Assembly: GCA_019116705.1 (NCBI GenBank)
Contig: DXBF01000011.1
Location: forward strand, 1 to 46,394
Direction: 5' to 3'
DNA: 46,394 bases
From: Candidatus Gemmiger avistercoris
GTDB taxonomy: Bacteria; Bacillota; Clostridia; Oscillospirales; Ruminococcaceae
Positions 15,826-23,944 of this stretch are shown in pieces. The notes under the pieces were generated by a model, which saw only the letters and a list, made by a program, of their open reading frames with translations, had not been told where the DNA came from and searched no databases. The first letter of the stretch is position 1, and the number at the start of each line of letters is the position of its first letter. The position numbers were made by a program, and so were the translations under genes.

Positions 15826-16068
15826 TCAAGAGCCCCCGTATTTTTTTCTGCGGCAGGTGTGCCCGCGATAGGTCGTCCAGAATCCTTGATTTGTCTGCCT
15901 GTCCTCGGTGGCCCACAGCCAGATGGTTTTCAGCGGATTTCGATAAATCTTTCCCATTGTGATCCGCTCGTTAATCCTGGCCTGGTAGAAATCCACAGCC
16001 GCAATTCCGAACTCTTTTTTCAGTGTCTCGATAGTCAATGGCGAAGGAATCTTCAAATATTCTTTCAT
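15826..16068 (-). CDS. Hypothetical early phage protein
   Basis: 80 aa, ATG at 16068 overlapping the previous stop (ATGA) and preceded by AAAAGGGGG. It has an N-terminal helix-rich section (IPSPLTIETLKKEFGIAAVDFYQARINERI) and a basic C-terminus with a single CRRKKYGGS end. I do not recognise a family. Its tight coupling to neighbours supports a real gene. Confidence 0.6.
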   Translation of the reverse strand: MKEYLKIPSPLTIETLKKEFGIAAVDFYQARINERITMGKIYRNPLKTIWLWATEDRQTNQGFWTTYRGHTCRRKKYGGS

Positions 16069-16286
16069 GATGTAGTCCCCCTTTTCCCCGTCGCAGCCAC
16101 GATCCGGCTGACCTTGCGCAGCACGGCGCAGCCGTCCCGACGGCAGTTGTGCTCAAAACCGCAGCCGACGCAGGCTCCCGGCCGTTCCTCCGTCACCAGC
16201 CGGTGCAGCTGCGCCGTCAGGCCCGGCGGAGGGCTGTCGTAGGGCACGCAACGTGCATTTTCATTGTCATAGGTCAAATTCTTCAT
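16065..16286 (-). CDS. Hypothetical Cys-rich small protein (zinc-ribbon-like)
   Basis: 73 aa. The centre holds CVGCGFEHNCRRDGCAVL, four cysteines spaced as in a small zinc-binding loop. An AAGGG lies about 10 nt before the ATG, inside the 3' end of the upstream gene (20-nt overlap). Function is unknown; such mini zinc proteins are common in phage early operons. Confidence 0.6.
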   Translation of the reverse strand: MKNLTYDNENARCVPYDSPPPGLTAQLHRLVTEERPGACVGCGFEHNCRRDGCAVLRKVSRIVAATGKRGTTS

Positions 16287-16578
16287 TTTGCTCTATCCCT
16301 TCTGTCGCTTCGTCGGTGATCCCGGAAAGCGTGTCGATCTCTCGGCCCAGATCCACCATGCTCGTACTGCAACGCATGACCGCATCTGTCACCTTTTCCA
16401 CGATCTTTTGCGCAATGACGGCGCACCGCAGGCCGAACAGGTGCAAACTGGGCCATCCGTCGGTCCTGATGTCGGTGTAGCTTCCATGCTGCAGGCGCTG
16501 GTATTCCGCCAGCCGGTTAGCCTCGTTGCGCTGCGCGCCCAGGCTCATCAGCACCTTGATGTACTTTTTTCTGGTCAT
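16267..16578 (-). CDS. Hypothetical early phage protein
   Basis: 103 aa from the ATG at 16578 (MTRKKYIKVLMSLGAQRNEANRLAEYQ...). The ribosome binding site is weak (GGATG). The N-terminus is basic and helical; the middle contains GLRCAVIAQKIVEKVTDAVMRCSTSMVDLGREIDTL, predicted helical, and the end is acidic. No family is recognised. Start choice is based on protein-like composition starting at this ATG and the close spacing to the upstream stop at 16583. Confidence 0.6.
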   Translation of the reverse strand: MTRKKYIKVLMSLGAQRNEANRLAEYQRLQHGSYTDIRTDGWPSLHLFGLRCAVIAQKIVEKVTDAVMRCSTSMVDLGREIDTLSGITDEATEGIEQNEEFDL

Positions 16579-16582
16579 GGCT

Positions 16583-16864
16583 TCACATCCGATCCAGCCC
16601 ACGGGCGACGAACTGCCCATAGCTGATGCCCAGGGCCTTGGCCTCCCGCACACACTGTTCAATGCTCTTGTAGGGCTGCGACTTGGCCCGGGGACGGGAG
16701 GCCCGCCGGGCGGTATCCTGCACATAGGGGGAGCGGTGGGCCTCCAGCTTTTGCTTCTCCTGCTCCTTGCGGCATACCTCGCACAGCACCCGCTGCTGTG
16801 GTACGTTCTCCATGATCCTGCCACATCGGCACAGCTTGGTCACAATCTTGGTTGTCGATTTCAT
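16583..16864 (-). CDS. Hypothetical zinc-finger-type phage protein
   Basis: 93 aa from the ATG at 16864, chosen because AAAGGAG lies 7 nt upstream. An N-terminal ribbon CRCGRIMENVPQQRVLCEVC (four Cys in two pairs) is followed by a basic helix EQEKQKLEAHRSPYVQ. The C-terminal helix SIEQCVREAKALGISYGQFV resembles the short 'R.A...G.SYG.y.a' motif found in small phage proteins of unknown role. Confidence 0.65.
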   Translation of the reverse strand: MKSTTKIVTKLCRCGRIMENVPQQRVLCEVCRKEQEKQKLEAHRSPYVQDTARRASRPRAKSQPYKSIEQCVREAKALGISYGQFVARGLDRM

Positions 16865-16913
16865 CGTTTTCTCCTTTCGTTTTTCAGAAGGTGACGGGGA
16901 CATCGCCATCGGT

Positions 16914-18026
16914 TCAAACATGGTGCTCCTCTCCTTCATCGGCCGCCTGTCCGGCCAGCGCCTGCAGGGCTCCGGCCAGGGCGGCGCGCAGCTTTCCGGC
17001 TTCCTCGGCGCGGCCGGCGGCTGTCAGAGCATCCACCAGGTCCATCATGGCCCCCGCCGCGCCCTGCAGCTGCTCAAACAGCAGGGCAAAGCGGATGCTC
17101 TCCTCACTGGCGTTCAACTGCAGCTTGCGGGCGGTCTCCTCGGCCTGGGCGCGGGCTTCCGCGGCCTCCTGGCGTGCCGCCTCCAGGTCTGCGCGGTCCC
17201 TTTCTTCCTGGTCCCGCCGGGCAGCTTCCCGCTCTTCTGCAAGTTTTTTCTCCGCGGCCTGGGCTGCCTCCGCCTTTGCCTTCTTGATTTTTTCCTGGGC
17301 TTCCGCCCTGATCTTGCGGACCTTTTCTTCTGCCTCCCGGTCTGTGGACTGCCGGTATTCCCGCATGCGGCATTCCAGGGCGTCCTGCTGGTCGGCAGCC
17401 ACCTTGTGCATCTGCCGGTCCATTTCCTCCAGGTGATCCTGTTGTAGGCGGCGGCTCTGTTCCGCCAGTTCCTTCCGATGCTCGGCGGCCACTTCGGCCC
17501 TGGCCTGCTCCAGCGCTTGGGCTCGCAGTGCCTCCATGTCTACTTCATAGCTCTCTGCCTCGGCGGCGGGCCGGGCAGTGTCCTGAATCATGCTCAACTG
17601 CTCACTCAGCCCGTTGCGCTCCTCCACCAGCTTTTTCAGCTCGGCCACCGTGATGTTGGCCAGGTCCTGCCCGGCCACCTCCCGCTGATCCGCCGGGGCC
17701 ATGCGCCCCAGCAGGGCCAGCTTTGTCACGCCGGCGGCCGCGTTTTCCTCCACCAGCCGGGCGGGAACATTCTCAACCACCGATATGTAGTTGTAGGCCT
17801 GCCGCTGGCGGATACCCACGGCCTGCTCGGTGTACTCGCCAAAGCTGGCAAAGCCCAGGTGCCGGTACCCGCCGGTGTCCCGCATCTGCTTGAGCTTGCG
17901 CCCCAGCGCCAGCAGGCTGTCGGCGGCTGCCTGTGCCGTGGCCATGATCTCGCAGTGCAGGCTCATGGCCTGCGCCTGCTCGGGCGTCCCGTCCGGGATC
18001 AAGGTCAGCTGTTTCATCTCTTCCAT
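16914..18026 (-). CDS. DUF3102-like coiled-coil phage protein
   Basis: 370 aa from the ATG at 18026 (AAGGAGG, 9 nt). The first 110 residues (SLLALGRKLKQMRDTGGYRHL, FGEYTEQAVGIRQRQAYNYI) resemble the DUF3102 domain, with a GFASFGEY motif and an HTH-like helix pair. Residues about 175-310 form a long charged coiled coil rich in Ala, Glu, Gln and Arg. The C-terminus is again helical. Proteins of this sort occur in phage and mobile element replication regions and may bind DNA; the exact role is unknown. Confidence 0.65.
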   Translation of the reverse strand: MEEMKQLTLIPDGTPEQAQAMSLHCEIMATAQAAADSLLALGRKLKQMRDTGGYRHLGFASFGEYTEQAVGIRQRQAYNYISVVENVPARLVEENAAAGVTKLALLGRMAPADQREVAGQDLANITVAELKKLVEERNGLSEQLSMIQDTARPAAEAESYEVDMEALRAQALEQARAEVAAEHRKELAEQSRRLQQDHLEEMDRQMHKVAADQQDALECRMREYRQSTDREAEEKVRKIRAEAQEKIKKAKAEAAQAAEKKLAEEREAARRDQEERDRADLEAARQEAAEARAQAEETARKLQLNASEESIRFALLFEQLQGAAGAMMDLVDALTAAGRAEEAGKLRAALAGALQALAGQAADEGEEHHV

Positions 18027-18040
18027 GGTCTCGCGCCTCC

Positions 18041-19810
18041 TTATGCCGCGTGCCCGGCTTTGGCCCGGGCTTCTTTTTTGGGTTTCTTGTCCATCGGCAG
18101 CGTCCACTTGGCCAGCACTTCCCGCTGCCAGGCGTCCACAAAGTCCTCTACCGCCTGCGGGATTTTCCGCACCCGCCCGCCGACGTACTCGTTTTTGTAG
18201 CCGTGGTTTTGCAGCACCCTCTTTTGGGCCACGTCAACCTGCAAGGTATACCAGCTGCGCTCCGGCCGGCGTTCGTGCCGGATGAAGAAGATGCACCGCC
18301 CCGCACAGTGCGCGTCGCCGTAGCCACCCACGCAGTGGTGCAGCACCTTGCCCTCTTCCACCAGCTCGCGGATGCTCTCCGCCGGGCGGATGCAGATGCC
18401 GTCATGCGCCCAGCACAGCCCCCGCAGGCGGTCGGTCATGCGGGCAAAGGCTGCCTCTTTTCTCTTGTCCTTTTCGTACTTCAGCGCGGCCGCCGCCCGG
18501 TCGTGGGCGGCCAGCAGGTTCTTGGGCCAGCGCAGGGCCGCGTCGGCGTCCAGGTCCACGCCCAGCTTTGCCTGCATGTCCCAGTAGTCGTGCAAAAAAG
18601 ACCAACTTTTTTTCTGCTTTTGCAGGTAGCGGATGCCCTTTTGCAGCCCGCCGGGCAGCGCCTTGCACTGTGCCATCATCTCCAGCAGGCAGTATTCGTC
18701 GCACCAGTTGCACAGTGCGGCGCATTCTTCCATGCTCAGGCCCTGCGCCGCGCCGTTGCGTATGTATACCGTTTTTGCCGTATCGTTGCACTGCGCGCCC
18801 AGGCATTCCCGCAGCTGCTGGCGCGTCAGCCCCAGCATGGCGCTGGGCCGGCGCTGCTTCCACTGCACCCAGGCCAGCTTCGGCACTTTGTATCGGGCGG
18901 CGCTGCTGTACCAGTCTTCTACGGCACACTCTTTTTTTATCCATCCGCCCAGCAGCGCGCCGCAACCGGCAGTGACCAGCACCTCGGCATTGCGGTGCTT
19001 GCGGTACAGCGCCAGGTAGGCCAGCGGCGCAAAGGTCTGCAGTTCGTATGTCTCGCGCATCCACTGCCACAGCTTGCTGTTTTCCAGCCAGGTGCCGGCC
19101 AGCTTCGGCGGGCGGCGGGTGTAGAAGTAGGGCGTCGCCAGCTTGTCACCGTTGTACTGGCGCGGTTCCCAGCCGCTCAGCCGCTCAAAGCAGTGCCCGT
19201 ACCGGCGCACCGTTTTTGCCCACACCCGCACACCGCGCTCTTCCGCCAGCCAGGCGCGCATCGGCAGCACGGTGCGGTCTTTGCGCCAGGCAAGCCCGTC
19301 GGGCACGATCCGTTCCTCGGCGATCCACTGCACCAGCAGCAGGGCTTCGCCCAGTACATACGGCACGGTGGGGATCAGCTGCTCACACACGCCCTGGCGC
19401 ATATACTCGCTGTGGCGCAGGGCGCCTTTTGCCCCGCACCAGGGGCACGCGATCCCGTCTCCTTCTTCCCGCACCTCTACGCTTTCTTTTGTGGTGTCGT
19501 GCAGCATGATCTTGCGCTTTTTGTACGGCACCCAGGCGCTATGGCAGGGGCGTTCTTCCGGTTCCTTGTCGCCCATCCAGTTTACAACGCCGGCCTGCTG
19601 GCAGGCGCTGCACCACAGCACCGCCGGCGGGTCGTCGGTGCACCGCGCATCCCGGTCGGCAAGCCCCTGCGCTTCGCCGTTGCTGATCCGCTTAAACGCC
19701 AGTACCGTGTTTTTGGCAAAGCCGTCCTTTTGGCGCGCCATCTGTTCAAACAGGTCGTCCGGCGGCTGGATCTTGTCCAGCGCGGCCTCCACCTCTTTGT
19801 TCGTCATCAT
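18041..19810 (-). CDS. PcfJ-domain protein
   Basis: 589 aa. The C-terminal third carries the PcfJ signature: CIRPAESIRELVEEGKVLHH and CVGGYGDAHCAGRCIFFIRH (about residues 480-525). Cys-pair motifs CSACQQ (about 67) and CPWCG (about 122) suggest zinc ribbons in the N-terminal part. PcfJ was named from the enterococcal conjugative plasmid pCF10; its biochemical function is not known. It sits directly after a PcfK-like gene, the usual partner. AAGGGGG precedes the start. Confidence 0.85.
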   Translation of the reverse strand: MMTNKEVEAALDKIQPPDDLFEQMARQKDGFAKNTVLAFKRISNGEAQGLADRDARCTDDPPAVLWCSACQQAGVVNWMGDKEPEERPCHSAWVPYKKRKIMLHDTTKESVEVREEGDGIACPWCGAKGALRHSEYMRQGVCEQLIPTVPYVLGEALLLVQWIAEERIVPDGLAWRKDRTVLPMRAWLAEERGVRVWAKTVRRYGHCFERLSGWEPRQYNGDKLATPYFYTRRPPKLAGTWLENSKLWQWMRETYELQTFAPLAYLALYRKHRNAEVLVTAGCGALLGGWIKKECAVEDWYSSAARYKVPKLAWVQWKQRRPSAMLGLTRQQLRECLGAQCNDTAKTVYIRNGAAQGLSMEECAALCNWCDEYCLLEMMAQCKALPGGLQKGIRYLQKQKKSWSFLHDYWDMQAKLGVDLDADAALRWPKNLLAAHDRAAAALKYEKDKRKEAAFARMTDRLRGLCWAHDGICIRPAESIRELVEEGKVLHHCVGGYGDAHCAGRCIFFIRHERRPERSWYTLQVDVAQKRVLQNHGYKNEYVGGRVRKIPQAVEDFVDAWQREVLAKWTLPMDKKPKKEARAKAGHAA

Positions 19811-19823
19811 CCGGCCCGCCCCC

Positions 19824-20177
19824 TTACAAAAAATCCGTCAGGCGGATGACCTTGCGCGCCCGTTTCGCGCTGGCCGCCGGCGCTTCGCCGCGCGGCGGCA
19901 GGCCGTAAAACTCGCGGATGATCCGCTCGGCGTCCGCCGGGCCGCAAAAGCCGACGTTTCCGTCCTTGTGCTTGCCGGCAAAGTCGCGGATCTTCAGCTC
20001 GCACCCGGCAAGGTCCATGCCGGGCTGCGCCAGGTCCTGCTCCACCAGCGGGGCCAGGGCCGGCTCGGCGCGCAGCATATCCTTCAGCTGCTCGCCCACG
20101 CACCACGGGGCAGACCCTTGCTTGTGCTTTTGCTGCTGGTCCTCAATGGCGGCCAGCGCGGTTTGCAATTTTTCCAT
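19824..20177 (-). CDS. PcfK-like protein
   Basis: 117 aa from the ATG at 20177, for which AGGAG lies 8 nt upstream; a GTG at 20186 would leave no room for a ribosome binding site. MEKLQTALAAIEDQQQKHKQ leads to VGEQLKDMLRAEP, CELKIRDFAGKHK and ADAERIIREFYGLP, the PcfK pattern. It is encoded directly before PcfJ, and the pair is found in plasmids and phages of Firmicutes. The C-terminus is basic (AKRARKVIRLTDFL). Confidence 0.8.
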   Translation of the reverse strand: MEKLQTALAAIEDQQQKHKQGSAPWCVGEQLKDMLRAEPALAPLVEQDLAQPGMDLAGCELKIRDFAGKHKDGNVGFCGPADAERIIREFYGLPPRGEAPAASAKRARKVIRLTDFL

Positions 20178-20182
20178 GTCAG

Positions 20183-20431
20183 TCACTCCTGTATGTACTC
20201 GGTGAAGCGCCAGCCGTTTGGGCGGGCAAAGCGCTCGATGAACAGCCGGCGGCGGTAGATGTAGTCCCGCTGGAGTTTGCGCACAGCGGCGCTCTTGACC
20301 TCTACCGCCTCGACCGTGCCGTTTTGGTAGGTGATGAAAAAATCCGGGGTGTAGTGCTGCTGCATGTAGCGGAAATTCTGGATGTTGGCCTGGGCGTTCG
20401 TCTCCTGCATAATCTGTTGGACTGTTTTCAT
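20183..20431 (-). CDS. Short DUF1064-like PD-(D/E)xK protein (duplicate copy)
   Basis: 82 aa. From residue 26 on (HYTPDFFITYQNG... to FTEYIQE) it is nearly identical to the C-terminal 57 residues of the larger DUF1064 gene at 23109-23570. The motif PDFF...VEVK is a PD-(D/E)xK nuclease core. The N-terminal 25 residues are unrelated and lack the start of the family domain, so this may be a truncated duplicate or a minimal active form. Its ATG overlaps the stop of the basic peptide gene (ATGA). Confidence 0.65.
   Translation of the reverse strand: MKTVQQIMQETNAQANIQNFRYMQQHYTPDFFITYQNGTVEAVEVKSAAVRKLQRDYIYRRRLFIERFARPNGWRFTEYIQE
20187..20352 (-). repeat. DUF1064 3' duplication, copy A (partner 23113-23278)
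   Basis: About 165 bp of roughly 85 percent nucleotide identity by eye to 23113-23278, in direct orientation, including the shared downstream ribosome binding site. The two copies bracket the helicase-methyltransferase gene, so recombination between them would remove it. Confidence 0.7.
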
Positions 20432-20568
20432 GACTTCCTGGCCTTCTTTCTTTGGGCCGGTTTCCGCCGGGCCTTGGTGCGGTCCTTGCCGGGCTTGGCG
20501 TGGGCGGCGGTCATGGTTTTCATGCGGCGGTAGGCCCCGCCGTCGTGGCGGCGTTTTGAGCAGTTCAA
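20428..20568 (-). CDS. Very basic 46-residue peptide, TTG start
   Basis: TTG at 20568 overlaps the helicase stop (ACTTGA), with GAGGGGG about 7-8 nt before it. The product reads NCSKRRHDGGAYRRMKTM... and ends KPAQRKKARKS; about a third of residues are Lys or Arg. An internal ATG (MKTMTAAHAKPG...) is an alternative start. Its stop overlaps the next ATG (ATGA). A nucleic-acid-binding role is plausible from charge alone. Confidence 0.5.
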   Translation of the reverse strand: MNCSKRRHDGGAYRRMKTMTAAHAKPGKDRTKARRKPAQRKKARKS

Positions 20569-23102
20569 GTCGCCACCCCCTCTACCAGGTCAAACAGCGT
20601 CGGCACGTCGCGCGCGTCCTCAGCTTCTTGTAGGTAGCCCAGGCCGTCGCGGAAATAGTCGCTGTTGAGCTCGATGCCCGCGCCGCGCCGGTCCATCTTG
20701 ACGGCCATGTACGGCACCGTCATGAGCCCGCCGAACGGGTCCAGGATCAGGTCGCCCGGATTGCTCCACCGCGTGATGGCCCGCTCGACCACATCCAGCT
20801 GCAGGGGGCAGATGTGCAGCTCCCGCTTTTTCAGCCGCTGGCTGGTGTTGAGGGTACGCATGCGGTTGATGTCGTCCCACACGCTGTCCGTCCAGCTTCC
20901 CGGTGCGCAGACCATGAAGGTGGCGGGCAGACGGCCGTCGGCGTCCAGCTGCTTGGCCAGTGCCACATGATCTTCATAGCTGTAGACGTTCTGGCGGCTG
21001 TACCGGCGGTAGAGGTCCTGCAGCTTGCTCACCGGCGCGGCCTGCAACTCGGCCTTGGTCACCAGCCGGTCACCGCTGGACCGCCAGAATCCATGCGCAT
21101 CGATCTGCCACTGGGCGCGGGTGTAGGCGTCCTTGCTCTTTTTTACCGGCACATCGGCGTAGGCTTTGCTGGTGTCGGTGGGCAGCTTGCGGAACAGCAG
21201 CAGGTATTCTTCACACCCGACGCCCATCTTGCTGCCGTCCTTGCACTGCTCGGTCCAGCCGAGGCGGTAGGTCTGGTTGTTCTCCCGCACCACGTCGGTG
21301 ACGATGGTGACCATGCCGAAAAAGACGAACCCATGCTTGCGGAAATGGGCGATGGTATCGGCGTGGAATGGTTCGACGCTAGGCATGCCCAGGCCGGTGG
21401 CGTTTCCGAACAGGATGCGGTCCTTGACGTGGATGGCTGCCACCCGTCCCGGCCGCAGCACGCGCAGCAGATTGGGCGTCAGGTACTCCATCTGCTGGAA
21501 AAAAGCGTCGTCGTCCGGGTTGTGCCCGAAATCGTTGTAGCTGGGGCTGTACTCATAGTGATTGCCGAAGGGGATGCTGGTCAGGATCATGTCCACGCTG
21601 TTGTCGGGCCAGTTCTTCAGTTCTTCTACACAATCGTTGTTGATGGCACGGTAGTGCTCGCCGGTAACTTCCACTCTCTCCACTCCTATCGTTCGTTTCA
21701 GGCTTTCCATGGCGGCGGTGCCCAGGCCATATTCCCGGATGATCCCGGCCATGGTTTCGGTCAGCTCCTCGTACTGCTTCCACTTCTGCTTGAGCACCCG
21801 GAGGATCTCCTCCTCGCTGTCCATGTAGATGATGTCAATGACGACCGGCCGGGTCTGCAAGAAGCGGTAGATGCGGTGGATGGCCTGAATGAAGTCATTG
21901 AACTCATAGTCGATGCCCAGGAAGATGGCCCGGTGGCAATACCGCTGGAAGTTGCAGCCGGAGCCGGACAGGCTCTTCTTGGTGGCGAACAGCCGCGTCT
22001 CGCCGTAGGCGAATGCCTCGACACGTCGCTCGCGTTCTTCCAGGTCCATGGTTCCATGGATGTCCACGCACTCCGGCAGGGCGGCGGTCAGGGCGTGGCG
22101 CTCGGCTTCCAGGTCGTGCCAGATCACGAAATGCTCATCCGCCGGGGCTTCGTCGATGATGCGCTTTGCCTCAGCCACCCGGGCGGCGATGCTCTCGCGT
22201 TTTTCGCGCGCAGCGTCCCGCAGCCCGAAGGCGGCGTCCCGCATGAGCTTCATCTGGCCGTTGGGCTCGCTGCCGGCGTCGGCCAGGTCGGTCTGCAGGC
22301 GGTGGTAGCGTACTTCCAGCGGCGGCAGGCTGTAGCCCTCGTCGCTGTAGCCAAGGTCAGAGGGCTTTTGCAAAAACAGCCCCCAGCTGGCGCACCAGAT
22401 CCAGAATCCGCGTTCCCGGCCGGGGTAGAGGGTCAGGTTGTTGGCCTTGGTGCTGTCCCGCTTGAACCAGCGGGTCAGCGCCTGGCCGGTGTCCATGATC
22501 TCCAGGAACCCGGCGTAGTGGATGAGCTCCTTGTAGCGGTTGGGGCTGGGCGTGGCCGTGTTGACCAGCTTGTAGCGCACGCTCTTGAACTTGTCCAGGA
22601 ACACCTGGTAGGTCTTGCTGCCAAAGCTGCGCAGCGTGGCGGCCTCGTCCAACGTCACGCCGGCAAACCGCCGGGGGTCGATGTCTCCGTCGCGCACCCG
22701 TTCATAGTTGGTGATGACGACCGGCACGCGGGCCTTGATGGCGTCGGCCTCCGCCTGGGTCTTGACGTAGACGGGCGGCTGCTGGTGCAGGATGTGGGTG
22801 GCGTCGTCGTAAAACTCCCGCCGCACGTTGAGCGGGGCCACGATAATCACCTGCCCGCCGGTTCGCTCGGCCACGATCCGCGCCCATTCCAACTGCATGA
22901 CGGTCTTGCCCAGGCCGAACGCCGCGAACAGGGCACGGCGGCCGCCGCGCAGCGCCCACAGCACGCTGTCGCGCTGGTGGGGCTTCAGGGCGGAGGATAG
23001 CTGATCGGGCTGTACATCCAACCCTACTAGCGGGGCGACGTCGATTTTTCGTTCCAAAAACTGCGCGTAGGTCAGCGCCAGTGGTTTTGTTTCGGTTTCC
23101 AT
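20565..23102 (-). CDS. SF2 helicase fused to a DNA adenine/cytosine-N4 methyltransferase
   Basis: 845 aa, AGGAG upstream inside the preceding gene's end. Residues 1-450 are an SF2/SNF2-like helicase: Walker A FGLGKT (62-67), LDEAA box (151-155), motif VI QAIHRIYRF (406-414). Residues 480-845 are an amino-methyltransferase in permuted order: catalytic TSIPFGN (508-514), then DPFGG (788-792) and GIEL (809-812) for AdoMet binding. The usual catalytic tetrad is (N/D/S)PP(Y/F); here it is SIPF. The fusion probably unwinds and modifies phage DNA, or protects it from restriction. It lies in the replication module between two DUF1064 copies. Confidence 0.85.
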   Translation of the reverse strand: METETKPLALTYAQFLERKIDVAPLVGLDVQPDQLSSALKPHQRDSVLWALRGGRRALFAAFGLGKTVMQLEWARIVAERTGGQVIIVAPLNVRREFYDDATHILHQQPPVYVKTQAEADAIKARVPVVITNYERVRDGDIDPRRFAGVTLDEAATLRSFGSKTYQVFLDKFKSVRYKLVNTATPSPNRYKELIHYAGFLEIMDTGQALTRWFKRDSTKANNLTLYPGRERGFWIWCASWGLFLQKPSDLGYSDEGYSLPPLEVRYHRLQTDLADAGSEPNGQMKLMRDAAFGLRDAAREKRESIAARVAEAKRIIDEAPADEHFVIWHDLEAERHALTAALPECVDIHGTMDLEERERRVEAFAYGETRLFATKKSLSGSGCNFQRYCHRAIFLGIDYEFNDFIQAIHRIYRFLQTRPVVIDIIYMDSEEEILRVLKQKWKQYEELTETMAGIIREYGLGTAAMESLKRTIGVERVEVTGEHYRAINNDCVEELKNWPDNSVDMILTSIPFGNHYEYSPSYNDFGHNPDDDAFFQQMEYLTPNLLRVLRPGRVAAIHVKDRILFGNATGLGMPSVEPFHADTIAHFRKHGFVFFGMVTIVTDVVRENNQTYRLGWTEQCKDGSKMGVGCEEYLLLFRKLPTDTSKAYADVPVKKSKDAYTRAQWQIDAHGFWRSSGDRLVTKAELQAAPVSKLQDLYRRYSRQNVYSYEDHVALAKQLDADGRLPATFMVCAPGSWTDSVWDDINRMRTLNTSQRLKKRELHICPLQLDVVERAITRWSNPGDLILDPFGGLMTVPYMAVKMDRRGAGIELNSDYFRDGLGYLQEAEDARDVPTLFDLVEGVAT

Positions 23103-23108
23103 ATTCGC

Positions 23109-23570
23109 TTACTCCTGTATGTACTCTGTGAATTTCCACCCGTTGGGCCGGGCGTAGCGCTCGATGAACAGCCGGCGGCGGTAGATGTAATCCCGCTGCA
23201 GTTTGCGCACGGCGGCGCTTTTGACCTCGACCACCTCCACCACGCCGTTTTGGTAGGTTATGAAAAAATCCGGCGTATAGTGGGCGGCGGGCAGCCGCAG
23301 ACCGCAGTAGGTATCCGCCGGGTAGAGTAGAAACTGCTTGTGCAGTTCTACCTGCGCCACCAACCCGGCCATGATCTTGGGCCACAGTTCGGCGGCGTAG
23401 TAGCGCTGCTCCAGTTCGCTGTCGGCTTCCGGCAGCAGCGGGCCCCGCCGGGCGGCGCTTGTCTGCAAATGCCGTGCCTTTTGGGCAGTATCCCGCCGGG
23501 ACAGTGCTGCCCGTATTTGCTTTTGCGCCGCCGGCCCCAGGCGGGCCAGGTCTTTTTCGGTAAGCCCCAT
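23109..23570 (-). CDS. DUF1064 (PD-(D/E)xK nuclease-like) protein
   Basis: 153 aa. The core HYTPDFFITYQNGVVEVVEV followed by KSAAVRKLQRDYIYRRRLF is the DUF1064 signature: PDFF then ExK as in Holliday-junction-type and restriction-like nucleases. The N-terminus (LARLGPAAQKQIRAALSRR) is helical. Its last codons encode both TEYIQE and the AGGAG ribosome binding site of the helicase. A shorter copy lies on the far side of the helicase gene. Confidence 0.75.
   Translation of the reverse strand: MGLTEKDLARLGPAAQKQIRAALSRRDTAQKARHLQTSAARRGPLLPEADSELEQRYYAAELWPKIMAGLVAQVELHKQFLLYPADTYCGLRLPAAHYTPDFFITYQNGVVEVVEVKSAAVRKLQRDYIYRRRLFIERYARPNGWKFTEYIQE
23113..23278 (-). repeat. DUF1064 3' duplication, copy B (partner 20187-20352)
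   Basis: Second copy of the direct repeat described for 20187-20352; this one is part of the full-length DUF1064 gene and is the likely parent copy. Confidence 0.7.
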
Positions 23571-23572
23571 GG

Positions 23573-23944
23573 TCAGATGCTGCGGGACTGCTCTACCTTT
23601 TCAGCCCGGACGATACTCACCACGCCTTTTTTCAGGCTGAATTTTGCCACTACGTTCTCGGCCACTTTGATGCTGGTGCCACTGTAGATCTGCTCCTCCC
23701 GGATCATCCGCGCAACCTCGCGCAGCAGATTCTGGACTTCGTCCCCTACATCCGGGAAGATTTCCTGTAAAACACGGCGCTCCTCCATCTGGCCGCGCAC
23801 CGTTTTGCCCTGGATACAGGTACATTCCTGCGTGGCCCGCTGGTCTGCATCCTCCTGTGTTGCCGCCGGGCTGGAAAGGTGGCGGCTCTGGCCGCAGCAC
23901 TTGCAAATTCCAAGGTTGAACATGTTGAAGGTCGTTTCACTCAT
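23573..23944 (-). CDS. Hypothetical early phage protein with Cys cluster
   Basis: 123 aa from the ATG at 23944 (AGGAGG, 8 nt). The N-terminus has ICKCCGQ and later CTCIQGK, four or five cysteines suited to a zinc site. A helical middle (VGDEVQNLLREVARMIREEQ) and a beta C-terminus (TSIKVAENVVAKFSLKKGVV) follow. This architecture recurs in phage replication operons, but I know no function. Confidence 0.6.
   Translation of the reverse strand: MSETTFNMFNLGICKCCGQSRHLSSPAATQEDADQRATQECTCIQGKTVRGQMEERRVLQEIFPDVGDEVQNLLREVARMIREEQIYSGTSIKVAENVVAKFSLKKGVVSIVRAEKVEQSRSI

Noticed and set aside
20814-23000. A 728-codon plus-strand frame opposite the helicase-methyltransferase
   Set aside because: The minus-strand gene has clear helicase and methyltransferase motifs; the plus frame is its complement.
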